DNA of 64,000 bases, taken from Bacteroidota bacterium (GTDB taxonomy: Bacteria; Bacteroidota; Bacteroidia; Chitinophagales; Chitinophagaceae). A program made the translations under genes and the position numbers. The notes under the pieces are model-generated. The model saw only the letters and a program-made list of their open reading frames with translations, was not told where the DNA came from and did not search any database. The stretch spans positions 338,402-402,401 of the forward strand of contig JADJZY010000034.1 of assembly GCA_016715505.1 (NCBI GenBank), written 5' to 3'. Positions 42,303 through 51,519 of this stretch are shown here, in pieces. Position 1 is the first letter of the stretch. The number at the start of each line of letters is the position of its first letter.

Positions 42303-43928
42303 CTATTTGGGTTTACTTTCCGGCGGCGGGGCCACTGCTTTTCTTACCTTATCGAATCGTTTATCTTCCCAATTGATGAGAATAAAAAAATATTCTTTGA
42401 TTCGGGCCATATTGTTCACCGAAAAATCAGCAAACTGACCATATAAATCCTGATGAAAAAGTGAAACGAAGACATAACAATCTAAGTAACCCAACTTATC
42501 CATGGCACGGGCAAATTGAAAATGTTTTCTTGAGGAATTATTCAACATTTTTTTCCAGGCATACATTTCCAAATATTTTTCCTTGGTTTTATCGTTCGGC
42601 CTGACCATTCCCAAGGTATCAAAGTAGCTGTAAACATCTTGTTTAGCTGCCTGATAATGCCACCAAGGCGATTTATCATCTACGATAATTTCTTCCCAAA
42701 CATGGGCCGTTGTTAAGGGATAAACCTCTCTGGGAATCCATTGTAAATTAAAATCTGCTGCCGTTTTCTGCACAATTCGTTTGAGTATCGTAAAATAATG
42801 TTGCTGGGGATATGCAATGATGGCCTCGATGATGCTGGCAGCGGCTTCTTCGTACATCCCTCTCTGATACAACGACATCGAAAGCTTTTCCCATGCTTCA
42901 GGTCTGATTGGGTTTAACTCACTGGCTTTTTTATACAAGCGAATGGCCGCAGTATCCCGATTCATAATATAATAGGCATCACCCAACTTAAGCATCCCCA
43001 TATAATGTGTTGGATAAATAGCCAAAGCCTTTTCAAAAAGTGGTGCTGCCAGGGATGGATTGGCGCCGGCTAATTCTTCCAGTCCTTGTTCATAAAAATT
43101 CTTCGCTTCGTCGGGCGCAGGATAATCCTGATCGGATGTGTCCACCATAAACTGCCGCAAATATGCCGAGGCTGAATCAACATTAAATAATTTCAAAGTG
43201 GCCAATCGACAGTTTTGAATAAAATCATGCTTGTATGGTTCATAAGGAATCATGGCCAAATCAGCCAGCTCTTTTAATCGTTTGGATAATGCCTGCACGC
43301 GCATTTTTTCCTCCTTCTGGCTCCAGGAAAGTTGTTTTTCTTCTCCATCCGGTTGTCGCAAGATACTGGAATCAATGGTTACGGTAGCATCTGTGGGTTC
43401 AGTCTCTTCAACTTCCTTTCGGCGCTTTCGGGGCTTTTCATCGGAGCTTTGATCATCACTTCTGTTCAACCCGCTCCATTTTACCGGATCCTTACCTCTG
43501 GGAATTATTGTTCCGTCATTGTGATTCACTTCTTCATCTGAAGCATCTGCCTCTGAAGTGTCTTTCATTTCTTGTTGTGGTTGCAAAGATTTTAATTCAT
43601 CACTTGTTGCAGCAATGCGTTCCAAAACCTGTCGCTGCATTTGAACCAATGCTTCATGAAAATACGGATCACCTGGATTTTCGCGAACGAGTTCTTTCAA
43701 AATTTTTTCGCCCTCAAAAATGCGGTGTTCGTTGTAGAATTTTTTCGCCTTCTCTAATTTTCGACGTTGTTCATTGTTCACTACCTTATCCACTACTTTT
43801 TGCGCATGTATTTGTGCACAATTCAAACCAAGCAATACGATGAATAGCGGAAATAGGCGATAGATGAAAATCCTATCCCGCTGTTTTTTGCAGCTGATTT
43901 TTTGATCATCCATGATTGCCTTCGCCAT
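42303..43928 (-). CDS. TPR-repeat protein with N-terminal signal or anchor
   Basis: About 540 residues. The start may be 43928 (MAKAIMDDQ) or 43913 (MDDQKISCKKQ); both precede a hydrophobic stretch IYRLFPLFIVLLGLNCAQIHAQ that acts as a signal peptide. A TATATTTG box lies shortly upstream. A charged low-complexity region (about 110-200, KPRKRRKEVEETEP) precedes TPR units (YPTHYMGMLKLGDAYYIMNRDTAAIRLY, RPEAWEKLSMSLYQRGMYEEAAASI). It ends PPPESKPK. Convergent with the AraC gene, 9 bp apart. Function unknown; TPR units suggest protein binding in the periplasm. Confidence 0.78.
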   Translation of the reverse strand: MAKAIMDDQKISCKKQRDRIFIYRLFPLFIVLLGLNCAQIHAQKVVDKVVNNEQRRKLEKAKKFYNEHRIFEGEKILKELVRENPGDPYFHEALVQMQRQVLERIAATSDELKSLQPQQEMKDTSEADASDEEVNHNDGTIIPRGKDPVKWSGLNRSDDQSSDEKPRKRRKEVEETEPTDATVTIDSSILRQPDGEEKQLSWSQKEEKMRVQALSKRLKELADLAMIPYEPYKHDFIQNCRLATLKLFNVDSASAYLRQFMVDTSDQDYPAPDEAKNFYEQGLEELAGANPSLAAPLFEKALAIYPTHYMGMLKLGDAYYIMNRDTAAIRLYKKASELNPIRPEAWEKLSMSLYQRGMYEEAAASIIEAIIAYPQQHYFTILKRIVQKTAADFNLQWIPREVYPLTTAHVWEEIIVDDKSPWWHYQAAKQDVYSYFDTLGMVRPNDKTKEKYLEMYAWKKMLNNSSRKHFQFARAMDKLGYLDCYVFVSLFHQDLYGQFADFSVNNMARIKEYFFILINWEDKRFDKVRKAVAPPPESKPK

Positions 43929-44061
43929 ACCTATTCTTATGCTCAAATATAAACCCAAATTTGCAGTTGGATACAGCCAACATCAAATCCAAACGATCAT
44001 GGCGTATTCAGTATAAAATAAAATTCAGGATTTTATCGAAACCACGTAATTATGCAATCTG

Positions 44062-45690
44062 ATGTTGAAGCAATTTCTCGCCTATTCTTTCCTGATTTTA
44101 ACGTTCAGTGCTTGTCAAAATAAGTCTGTTGACCTTCTAGTGCATGGAGGAAAAATTTATACGGTAGATGAGGGATTTCAGGTGCATGATGTGATGTTGA
44201 TCCGTGACGGAAAAATAATCGCTACAGGAGGGCGTTCCCTCATGCAGAATGTCCAGGCCAAAGACATCCTCGATTTAAAAGGTGCTAGTGTTTATCCGGG
44301 TTTCATTGATGCGCATTGCCATTTTACCGGATATGCCATGGATTATTTTAAATTAGACCTCCATGAAAGTCGCTCTTTTTTAGAGGCCGTTGATCTGATG
44401 AAAAAATTTGCTGCAGAGAATCCCCGTCAATGGATTGAAGCGCGAAATTGGGATGAACATCTTTGGACACCCCAAACTATGCCAGACAAGAAGAGTCTGG
44501 ACCTTCATTTTCCAGACCGACCCGTAATCATGTTGCGAGTGGATGGACATGTGGCACTTTGTAACCAAAAAGCCCTGGATTTAGCTGGTATCCAAAAGCA
44601 AACTAAAGTTCCAGGCGGGCAATTTGAAATTAAAAATGATCAACTTACGGGATTCGTTTTTGACGCGGCTATTGCTGAGATACAAAACAAAATCCCTCCG
44701 CTGAACGATACTGAAGCCCTCTTAGGGATGCAGGATTTGGAACAAAAATGCTTTGCGTTTGGACTCACTTCGCTAACCGATTGTTGGGTAAAATCCACCG
44801 ACCTGAGCCATCTTCAAAAAGCGTTTCAAAGCAAACAATTACGTATTCCTGTGACCTGTATGTTGGAAATGTCCAGAGAGAATATACAAAATTGGATGCA
44901 TCAGGAACCCTATCAGGATGATCAATTGCATATTGCCGGATTTAAAATTTTCTCAGATGGTGCACTGGGATCCAGAGGTGCATGCTTACATGAGCCTTAT
45001 CTGGATCAAGCCGCTCATTTCGGGCAGTTGTCTTACCCGCAGGATTCCCTGGAGCAAATGATTGCACGAATCGCGAAAAGTTCCTATCAATGTTGTGTGC
45101 ATGCCATTGGAGACTCGGCAGTTTCCAGCATCTTAAAAATGTATCAGAAATACCTGCCTGCATCTAATCAACGACGATGGCGGATTGAACATGCGCAGGT
45201 GATTCTCCCCTCAGACACCACTATTTTTCGTCAATGGAACATCATTCCCTCTGTTCAACCTACACATGCCATGAGCGATATGGCCTGGGCTGAAAAACGA
45301 CTTGGAGCCATGCGTTTACAGAATGCTTATTTACTCAACACCCTTAAAAATCAACTGGGATGGATGCCTCTGGGAACCGATTTCCCGGTAGAATCACCCG
45401 ACCCACTAAAAACATTTGTTGCCGCCGTATTTCGAAAAAATATTTCCGGAATACCTCAAGGCGGTTTCCAAATCAAAGAGGCTTTGAGTCGTGAAGATGC
45501 TTTAAGAGGCATGACCATCTGGGCTGCCAAAGCTTCGTTTGATGAGAAATACAGAGGCAGTTTAAAACCAGGCAAATGGGCTGATTTTGTCATTTTGGAT
45601 ACCGACATCATGGAAGCACCTGAAAAGGATGTCATGCAAACAAAGGTTTTAGCAACCTATAGCAAAGGGCAGGTCGTATTTCGAAAGTAA
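44062..45690 (+). CDS. Amidohydrolase family protein (YtcJ-like), lipoprotein
   Basis: 542 residues. Lipoprotein signal MLKQFLAYSFLILTFSAC. An amidohydrolase_3 domain with small N- and C-terminal beta lobes: LLVHGGKIYTVDE, the metal motif DAHCHFTGYAMD, IEARNWDEHLW, FKIFSDGALGSRGA, HAIGDSAV, RIEHAQVI, LGTDFPVESPDPL, and LKPGKWADFVILD at the end. Members hydrolyse amide or related bonds in many substrates, so specificity is unknown. The lipid anchor points to the periplasm. Confidence 0.88.
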   Translation: MLKQFLAYSFLILTFSACQNKSVDLLVHGGKIYTVDEGFQVHDVMLIRDGKIIATGGRSLMQNVQAKDILDLKGASVYPGFIDAHCHFTGYAMDYFKLDLHESRSFLEAVDLMKKFAAENPRQWIEARNWDEHLWTPQTMPDKKSLDLHFPDRPVIMLRVDGHVALCNQKALDLAGIQKQTKVPGGQFEIKNDQLTGFVFDAAIAEIQNKIPPLNDTEALLGMQDLEQKCFAFGLTSLTDCWVKSTDLSHLQKAFQSKQLRIPVTCMLEMSRENIQNWMHQEPYQDDQLHIAGFKIFSDGALGSRGACLHEPYLDQAAHFGQLSYPQDSLEQMIARIAKSSYQCCVHAIGDSAVSSILKMYQKYLPASNQRRWRIEHAQVILPSDTTIFRQWNIIPSVQPTHAMSDMAWAEKRLGAMRLQNAYLLNTLKNQLGWMPLGTDFPVESPDPLKTFVAAVFRKNISGIPQGGFQIKEALSREDALRGMTIWAAKASFDEKYRGSLKPGKWADFVILDTDIMEAPEKDVMQTKVLATYSKGQVVFRK

Positions 45691-45716
45691 ATCCTTTCAG
45701 CATTGATAGTATAACT

Positions 45717-45748
45717 TTTCCGGTTTACACTTTCGCCGATTATATTTG
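45717..45748 (+). promoter_or_regulatory. Predicted promoter of purK
   Basis: TTTC (45717-45720), a 20-bp spacer and TATATTTG (45741-45748) fit the phylum consensus. The ATG at 45757 is 8 bp downstream. Confidence 0.55.
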
Positions 45749-45756
45749 TTGCCTGC

Positions 45757-46923
45757 ATGGATTCTTCACTCTTTTTTTCAGGAAAAACCAAATTAGGCAT
45801 TTTAGGAGGTGGTCAGTTAGGCAAAATGCTCCTTGAATGCACCCGCCGCTGGGATATTTATACCAAAATTTTAGACCCCGACCCTCAAGCCCCTTGCCGT
45901 ATCAGTTGTAATGAATTTGTTCAAGGCAGCTTATTGGATTATGATACGGTGATGCAATTTGGGCTGGATTGTGATGTCATCACGATTGAAATTGAGCATG
46001 TGAATACTGAAGCTTTGCAGGCGCTTCAAGAAATGGGTAAAATTGTTCACCCAAATCCGAAATCTCTTGCATTGATTCAGGACAAAGGTTTACAGAAGGC
46101 CTTTTACAAGAGTTTAAATCTACCCACTTCTGATTTCGCACTCTATGAAAATAAAGCAGAAATATTATCAGCCATCCATACCGGTTTGATCAAGTTTCCA
46201 TTTGTTCAAAAGAGCAGAAAAGCCGGTTACGATGGGAAAGGTGTCGCAGTGATAAAATCCGACAACGACATTGCTCTATTAATGGATACTCCATCAGTGA
46301 TTGAAGACATGGTTTCCTTAAGTAATGAATTGGCCGTAATTGCGGTGCGGAATGCTTCTGGAGAAATTCGTTGTTTTGATGCTGTGAGTATGGATTTTCA
46401 TCCGGATGCCAACCTGCTTGACCTTTTACTTTATCCTGCTCCTATTTCTAATATCATGCAGCAGGAAGCCGCACAAATTGCTGAGCGATTGATTGAAAAA
46501 TTGAATATCTGCGGATTATTGGCGGTAGAGTTTTTAGTGGATCAACAACAACAATTGTGGATCAACGAAGTAGCGCCGCGTCCGCATAATAGCGGACATC
46601 AAACCATCGAAAGTGCGCAAAGTTCGCAGTATGAGCAACATCTCCGCGGCATTTTAAATTTGCCATTAGGCAGCACCCAACTCATCAGTCCTTCTGCCAT
46701 GGCCAATCTTTTAGGCGAAGAATCCTTTCAGGGACCTGTGCATTATGAAGGATTAACGGAATGTCTTTCCAAAGAAGGTGTTTACGTACATTTGTACGGT
46801 AAAAAAACAACCAAGCCTTTCCGGAAAATGGGTCATGTGACTGTTACACATTCCTCTCTGGATGAAGCCAAAAAAATTGCACAATGGGTCAAACAAACCA
46901 TCAAAGTAAAAAGCCTTTCGTAG
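45757..46923 (+). CDS. purK: 5-(carboxyamino)imidazole ribonucleotide synthase
   Basis: 388 residues. ATP-dependent carboxylation of AIR to N5-CAIR in purine synthesis. N-terminal LGILGGGQLGKMLLECTRRWDI is the preATP-grasp signature. ATP-grasp features follow: FPFVQKSRKAGYDGKGVAVI, VIEDMVSLSNELAVIAVR, GLLAVEFLVD, WINEVAPRPHNSGHQTIE. The last 13 codons overlap the start of purE, the usual arrangement for two successive enzymes. Confidence 0.95.
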   Translation: MDSSLFFSGKTKLGILGGGQLGKMLLECTRRWDIYTKILDPDPQAPCRISCNEFVQGSLLDYDTVMQFGLDCDVITIEIEHVNTEALQALQEMGKIVHPNPKSLALIQDKGLQKAFYKSLNLPTSDFALYENKAEILSAIHTGLIKFPFVQKSRKAGYDGKGVAVIKSDNDIALLMDTPSVIEDMVSLSNELAVIAVRNASGEIRCFDAVSMDFHPDANLLDLLLYPAPISNIMQQEAAQIAERLIEKLNICGLLAVEFLVDQQQQLWINEVAPRPHNSGHQTIESAQSSQYEQHLRGILNLPLGSTQLISPSAMANLLGEESFQGPVHYEGLTECLSKEGVYVHLYGKKTTKPFRKMGHVTVTHSSLDEAKKIAQWVKQTIKVKSLS

Positions 46924-47402
46924 GAATAATCATGGGTAGCGATAGTGACTGGCCCGTGATGAAACAAGCTGCTGATTTTCTCGAAGAAATGGGTATTCCT
47001 TATGAAACGAGTATCGTATCTGCGCATCGCACTCCGCGTCGAATGTTTGAGTACGCCGAAAAAGCTCATCAGCGAGGCTTGCGCATCATCATCGCCGGCG
47101 CAGGCGGAGCAGCTCATTTACCGGGCATGATTGCGAGTATCACACCTTTACCGGTCATTGGCGTTCCGGTTAAAAGCAGTAATTCTATGGATGGTTGGGA
47201 TTCTGTTCTCTCCATACTTCAAATGCCGAACGGGGTTCCGGTTGCTACTGTTGCGTTGAATGCCGCCAAAAACGCCGGTATTTTAGCATTACAGATTTTG
47301 GGAACGCAGGATAAGGTTTTGCAAAAGAAAGTAATGACTTATAAAAAGAAACTGGAGAATGAAGTACTTAAAAAACTAAGCAATTTCCCACCTTCCAGGT
47401 AG
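46884..47402 (+). CDS. purE: N5-carboxyaminoimidazole ribonucleotide mutase
   Basis: 172 residues. Converts N5-CAIR to CAIR, the step after PurK. Motifs: VGIIMGSDSDWPVMK, VSAHRTPRRMFEYAE, IAGAGGAAHLPGM, PVIGVPVKS, and LQMPNGVPVATVALN. The start at 46884 overlaps purK by 40 bp; it keeps the first beta strand (KPFVGIIMG). A start at the internal ATG at 46932 would remove it. Convergent with the next gene, whose stop lies within 2 bp. Confidence 0.95.
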   Translation: MGQTNHQSKKPFVGIIMGSDSDWPVMKQAADFLEEMGIPYETSIVSAHRTPRRMFEYAEKAHQRGLRIIIAGAGGAAHLPGMIASITPLPVIGVPVKSSNSMDGWDSVLSILQMPNGVPVATVALNAAKNAGILALQILGTQDKVLQKKVMTYKKKLENEVLKKLSNFPPSR

Positions 47403-47403
47403 T

Positions 47404-48695
47404 TTACGTTTTTTGAGGTTTCTTTTTAGCTGCCGGAAAAAGGACATTGTTTAAAATCAATCGATATCCCGGAGAATTGGGATGCAAACTTAAATCTGTT
47501 GGCGGATCACCCACCTGATGTTGATAATCTTCCGGATCATGGCCTCCGTAAATGTCCAGGTACCTTTTCCTAAATCCCCATGAATGTATCTGGCCTCACC
47601 GGCACCTTTATTTTCACCCATGACCAGGGTACTACTTTTTAATGCCCGATTCACGAATGAAGTGGTTTGCCCCATGAAGCCTTTAATCGTAGTTGTATGA
47701 TTTTGACATAACATAGATGGTACCGGATCAAATTTGGCCGAGAAAGTAAATAAGGTAAAATAATCTGCACTAAATGGCACCTTCCTAACCGTCGTTGCAT
47801 CAATATCAGAATATTCGTATTCGTAAGGATTGGTCACCAATTTAAAATCCTTGAACGCCAGGCTGCGCTCATAATTGAGTTTGGATTGTGCCTCCGGATC
47901 CTGCGGATCATAATCATACATTTTTTCGCAAATATCCGTACCCTCTGCCGCTAAAGCAATATCATAACTGTCGGTGGCGCTGCACATCGCAAAAAGATAA
48001 CCACCACCAATCACAAACTCACGAATTTTTTTGGCAACGGCTAACTTCAACTGACTGACTTTCTGAAAGCCATGCTTCTTGGCCATGGCCTCGTTTTTAT
48101 TCATTTCTTCAATATACCAGGCTGCCGTATGATATGCGGCATAAAACTTTCCATATTGACCGGTAAAATCTTCATGATGCAAATGCAACCAATCGTATTG
48201 AACCAATTTATCTTCCAACATTTCGGTATCATACAATTTCTCAAAAGGGATTTCTGCATAGGTCAACACCATTGTCACAGCATCATCCCAGGGTTGTTTA
48301 TTATCGGGTGTATAAACGGCAATTTTGGGTAATTTTTCAAGTCGCACCAAATCCATATTCGCATCAGGATCAGCCACCTCTTCCAGTATTTTCGTGTATT
48401 TGGCCTCCGGTAACACTTCATAAGATACACCCCGAATTTTGCACTCACTTTCAAGTTCCACATAATGATCAAAAGCAAAGCTGCCTCCCTGATAATTCAA
48501 CAGCCAATCTACTTTTTGATTCTTTCCAAGAACATAATATGCAATACCATAAGCCTTCAGGTGATTACTCTGATTTTCAACATCCATCGGAACAAAAATC
48601 TTGCTGGCAAAAAGTGACTGCCCAACAAGCATACACCCCAGAAGCAATAAGCACGCAGCTTTCAAATTAAACCTGCCCATTTGCATGTATTTCAT
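47404..48695 (-). CDS. Secreted protein of the family often labelled 'asparagine synthetase B' (one frameshift)
   Basis: About 430 residues. The start at 48695 (MKYMQMGRFNLKAAC) precedes a signal peptide ending VGQSLFAS; a TATTTTTG box lies 12 bp upstream. The frame breaks near 47550-47552; one added base gives TFYGGHDPEDYQHQVG and a terminal region ending AAKKKPQKT at 47404. Motifs: KVDWLLNYQGGSFAFD, WLHLHHEDFTGQ, GGYLFAMCSATDSYDIALAA. Homologues are common in Bacteroidota and are often called asparagine synthetase B, but no glutamine amidotransferase or AANH motif is visible. The glycine-rich fold hints at a glutamine-amidotransferase-like (GATase1/ThuA) fold. Function unknown. Confidence 0.75.
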
Positions 48696-48743
48696 TTTAG
48701 TTAAATCCAAAAATAAGCGCGTCGAGTAGCACTCGCTGTTAAG

Positions 48744-49849
48744 TTAATTATAAAACTCCCCGTTATAAAACATTTTAAATGCATTGAAGCCCACCTTGTA
48801 TTGCAAAACATCGTAGTCCAAACGCATCTCGTATAAACTCATGGTGGTGATATCATACATCTGACCTTTACTAAACATTCGCAGTGTATTGGCTTTGTTG
48901 ATATAGGCCATGGAGTTATAACCAATTTCCATTTTTTCGGGAAAGTAATTATCAACAACAGTCTGTTCCCCTTCATAAAACATTTTAAAAAATCCGTTCA
49001 GGTCCTGAAAAGCCACAACTCGGTCGGCAACCCGATAAGGCGGTTCATAATATCCGATGGTATATAAGTTCCCATTGTAAAATATTTTGAAGTACCCGTC
49101 ATTACTTTGAAACGCTACAATATCGTCACCTACCTGATAGGATTTGGGAGGAAATGGGTCCATGATATAAACATGTCCTTTATGATAAATTTTAAAAATC
49201 TGATTGATATCGATATAACCCACCGTATTTCTACCTACTTTAAATTCGCGCACCGCCTGACTTTCAATCGCCTCTGATTCATTGTTGTAAAACACTTTGA
49301 ACTGGTTATTAAAATTGATATAAGCCCCAATATTATCTGAAACCTTTACCGTACTATCGAAGGTAAAATCATTTTCACGGATGTTTAAGAAAGTTTCCAA
49401 TTCGGTGATTTTCCCATTGTAGTATCCATTAAATGTGGATTGATTGATATCATAAAACAGCACCACACTATCCCCCATGGCAAAACGGTCGCAAAGTTTA
49501 CTGAGCAGCACCACGTCCTGACCATCTATCACCGAAATCATATTGGCACTTCGGAATAGTACCAAATTGTCCGAAACACTGAACTGAGTGGTAAACAAAT
49601 CATTGATGGTTGTAACGGCACCATCGCGGTACACTTTAAAATTTCGTGCATTGTCAAGATATGCTACAGCCCTGCGTCCAACTTTATAATCCACCGGTAT
49701 CAATGGTTCAATCCGATTAACTGCTCCATTATCGAAAACATAGAATTCCTGACGCACATTGGTATATGCTGAAAAAGGCTGTGCTATAACTTCGGATAGC
49801 CCTATAAAGGGTATCCATAATAAGACGAGGGGCGTCCTGATTAAATCAT
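48744..49849 (-). CDS. Secreted repeat protein, propeller-like
   Basis: About 368 residues. Restoring one base in the A run 49843-49845 puts an ATG at 49849 in frame and yields the signal peptide LIRTPLVLLWIPFIGLSEVIAQ. The rest is about nine repeats of 35-40 residues with the pattern VGDDIVAFQ-x-N-x-x-FKIFYNGNLY, for example VADRVVAFQDLNGFFKMFYEG and VGRNTVGYIDINQIFKIYHKG, ending FKMFYNGEFYN. The repeat length and strand spacing suggest a beta-propeller. Its start overlaps the end of the DUF58 gene, so the two are probably co-expressed. No named family recognised. Confidence 0.7.
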
Positions 49850-50736
49850 TTTATTTCGTTTAATGAGATAGGAAAGCAGCACTTGTTCAAAGCCCTGATT
49901 GATATCTGCATCTACGATATCGATGCCAAACTGCCCACATTTCAAGGACAATTCAGACCTGAAAGCCTTCATTTTACTGGCATAGATTTCTTTCAGGCTA
50001 TTGGAGTTCATCCGGATTTTTTCGCCACTTTCCATATCAATAAACTCATACGGTCGATTTTCAAAATCAAAATCCACCTCAAATTTTCCATCTTGTACAT
50101 GAAAAGGATCACTTCATGTTTATTATATTTTAAGTGTTGTAGGGCATCAAAAATTTCGTTGCTGTCCGAAACCCGGTCCAACATATCACTGAAAATAATC
50201 ACCAAAGAGCGTTTATGAATGTTTTCGGCAATCTGATGCAATGCATTCACAGCCTGGGTTGTTCGATTTTCAATGTTTAACTGCAAGAGTTTTTCCAATT
50301 CAGCACCCAACATTTTGTGATGCACAATATTACTTTTGCATTTACTATGAAAATAGACCGATTGGTCGAACAATGAAAGCCCAACCGCGTCCAACTGTTT
50401 ACGGAGTATTTCCTTGATGCAAGCCGCCGCCAGACAAGAAAATTTCAATTTATTCAGCGCGGCATCTTCCGGAAATAACATTGAACTGGACGTATCAATC
50501 ACGATCTGACATCTCAAATTGGTTTCCTCTTCGTATTTTTTCACAAAGAGCTTATCCGAGCGTCCATATACCTTCCAGTCAATATGTTTTAAATTATCTC
50601 CGGTGTTATACAGCCTGTGTTCTGCAAACTCTACCGAAAATCCATGAAATGGGCTTTTATGTAAGCCAATAATGAATCCCTCGACCACCTGACGGGCCAG
50701 AAATTCAAGGTTCTCTATTTGTCCTTCTAAAACCAT
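49841..50736 (-). CDS. DUF58 domain protein (vWA-like; one frameshift)
   Basis: About 297 residues. Frames 50008-50736 and 49841-50077 join when one base is added to the A run 50102-50105, giving LFHVQDGKFEVDFDFENRPYEF. Family motifs: SPFHGFSVEFAEHRLYNTGDNLKHIDWKVYGR and the vWA-like stretch CQIVIDTSSSMLFP. DUF58 proteins commonly pair with MoxR ATPases in membrane or chaperone functions, but no MoxR gene is in view. Cytoplasmic. It precedes the repeat protein in the same direction. Confidence 0.88.
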
Positions 50737-50789
50737 TACTGAGATGGTAAATTTATTTTACTTTATGCTCCTAAAAAAATAAGATTGAT

Positions 50790-50797
50790 TATATTTG
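50790..50797 (+). promoter_or_regulatory. Predicted -7 box of the small lipoprotein gene
   Basis: TATATTTG sits 5 bp before the ATG at 50803, which supports that start over the one at 50785. No clear -33 element at the usual distance. Confidence 0.4.
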
Positions 50798-50802
50798 ACT
50801 CC

Positions 50803-51057
50803 ATGTTTTTACAACTGAAACGATTGTTTCCCCTGATTATTGTCGGCCTGGTCGTATTCATGACTTCCTGCACCCGCGAATATATCTGCCAATGTGTAGT
50901 AAAATACTCCGGAAATCCTCCCGGCTTACCTGATACGGCTACCCATGAATTCCTGATTAAAGACACCAAAAAGGAAGCTGCCAAAAAGTGCGAAGCCAAC
51001 TCTACCTCTGCAACTCAGGACAATATCACGATGGTAGAAACTTGCCGACTTTATTAA
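50803..51057 (+). CDS. Small lipoprotein
   Basis: 84 residues from the ATG at 50803. Signal RLFPLIIVGLVVFMTSC with a lipobox ending at Cys. The mature part is cysteine-bearing (YICQCVVKYSG, CEANSTSA, METC-like end VETCRLY) and no family was recognised. It lies upstream of two secreted-protein genes in the same direction. Confidence 0.65.
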   Translation: MFLQLKRLFPLIIVGLVVFMTSCTREYICQCVVKYSGNPPGLPDTATHEFLIKDTKKEAAKKCEANSTSATQDNITMVETCRLY

Positions 51058-51102
51058 TATGACGCCGTCCAACAGGACCTCCAATCATTAAAATCCCACT
51101 TT

Positions 51103-51483
51103 ATGCAAAAAATTGTATTTCTATCCATGCTGATCGGAATGTTCAACGGCATTTGTCTGGCTCAATATCCCGGAGACGCTGCTTGCCGTCAAAATCCACT
51201 CTGGATTGAGATGATGAATCAGGAAGGCGTTATATTTTCGGATGCCGTTCAAGCATTTGAAATCTACTATTCGGTTCATCCAAAACCACAAACAGAAAAT
51301 GAGCGCTTTCGTTCTTCCCAACCGCAACAAATAAAAGTTCAACGCGACACACTCGCCTTTGAATACAAAAAATTCATGCGCTGGCAACAAAAAATGAAAG
51401 CCTTTGTGAAGCCTGATGGGCGCGTGATGAACAGCGATGAAAGACTCGCTCTTTGGCAGGAACAACTCAAATCACGCAAATAA
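51103..51483 (+). CDS. Small secreted protein, unknown
   Basis: 126 residues with a signal peptide (MQKIVFLSMLIGMFNGICLAQ). The mature part is charged and probably helical (EYKKFMRWQQKMKAFVKPDGRVM, ERLALWQEQLKSRK). No family recognised. It lies 45 bp after the small lipoprotein and 36 bp before the BNR-repeat gene; an N-terminal helper or adaptor for that protein is possible but unsupported. Confidence 0.6.
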   Translation: MQKIVFLSMLIGMFNGICLAQYPGDAACRQNPLWIEMMNQEGVIFSDAVQAFEIYYSVHPKPQTENERFRSSQPQQIKVQRDTLAFEYKKFMRWQQKMKAFVKPDGRVMNSDERLALWQEQLKSRK

Positions 51484-51519
51484 GCGCTTTCTATTCACCC
51501 ATTTATTCATCGCATTTTT

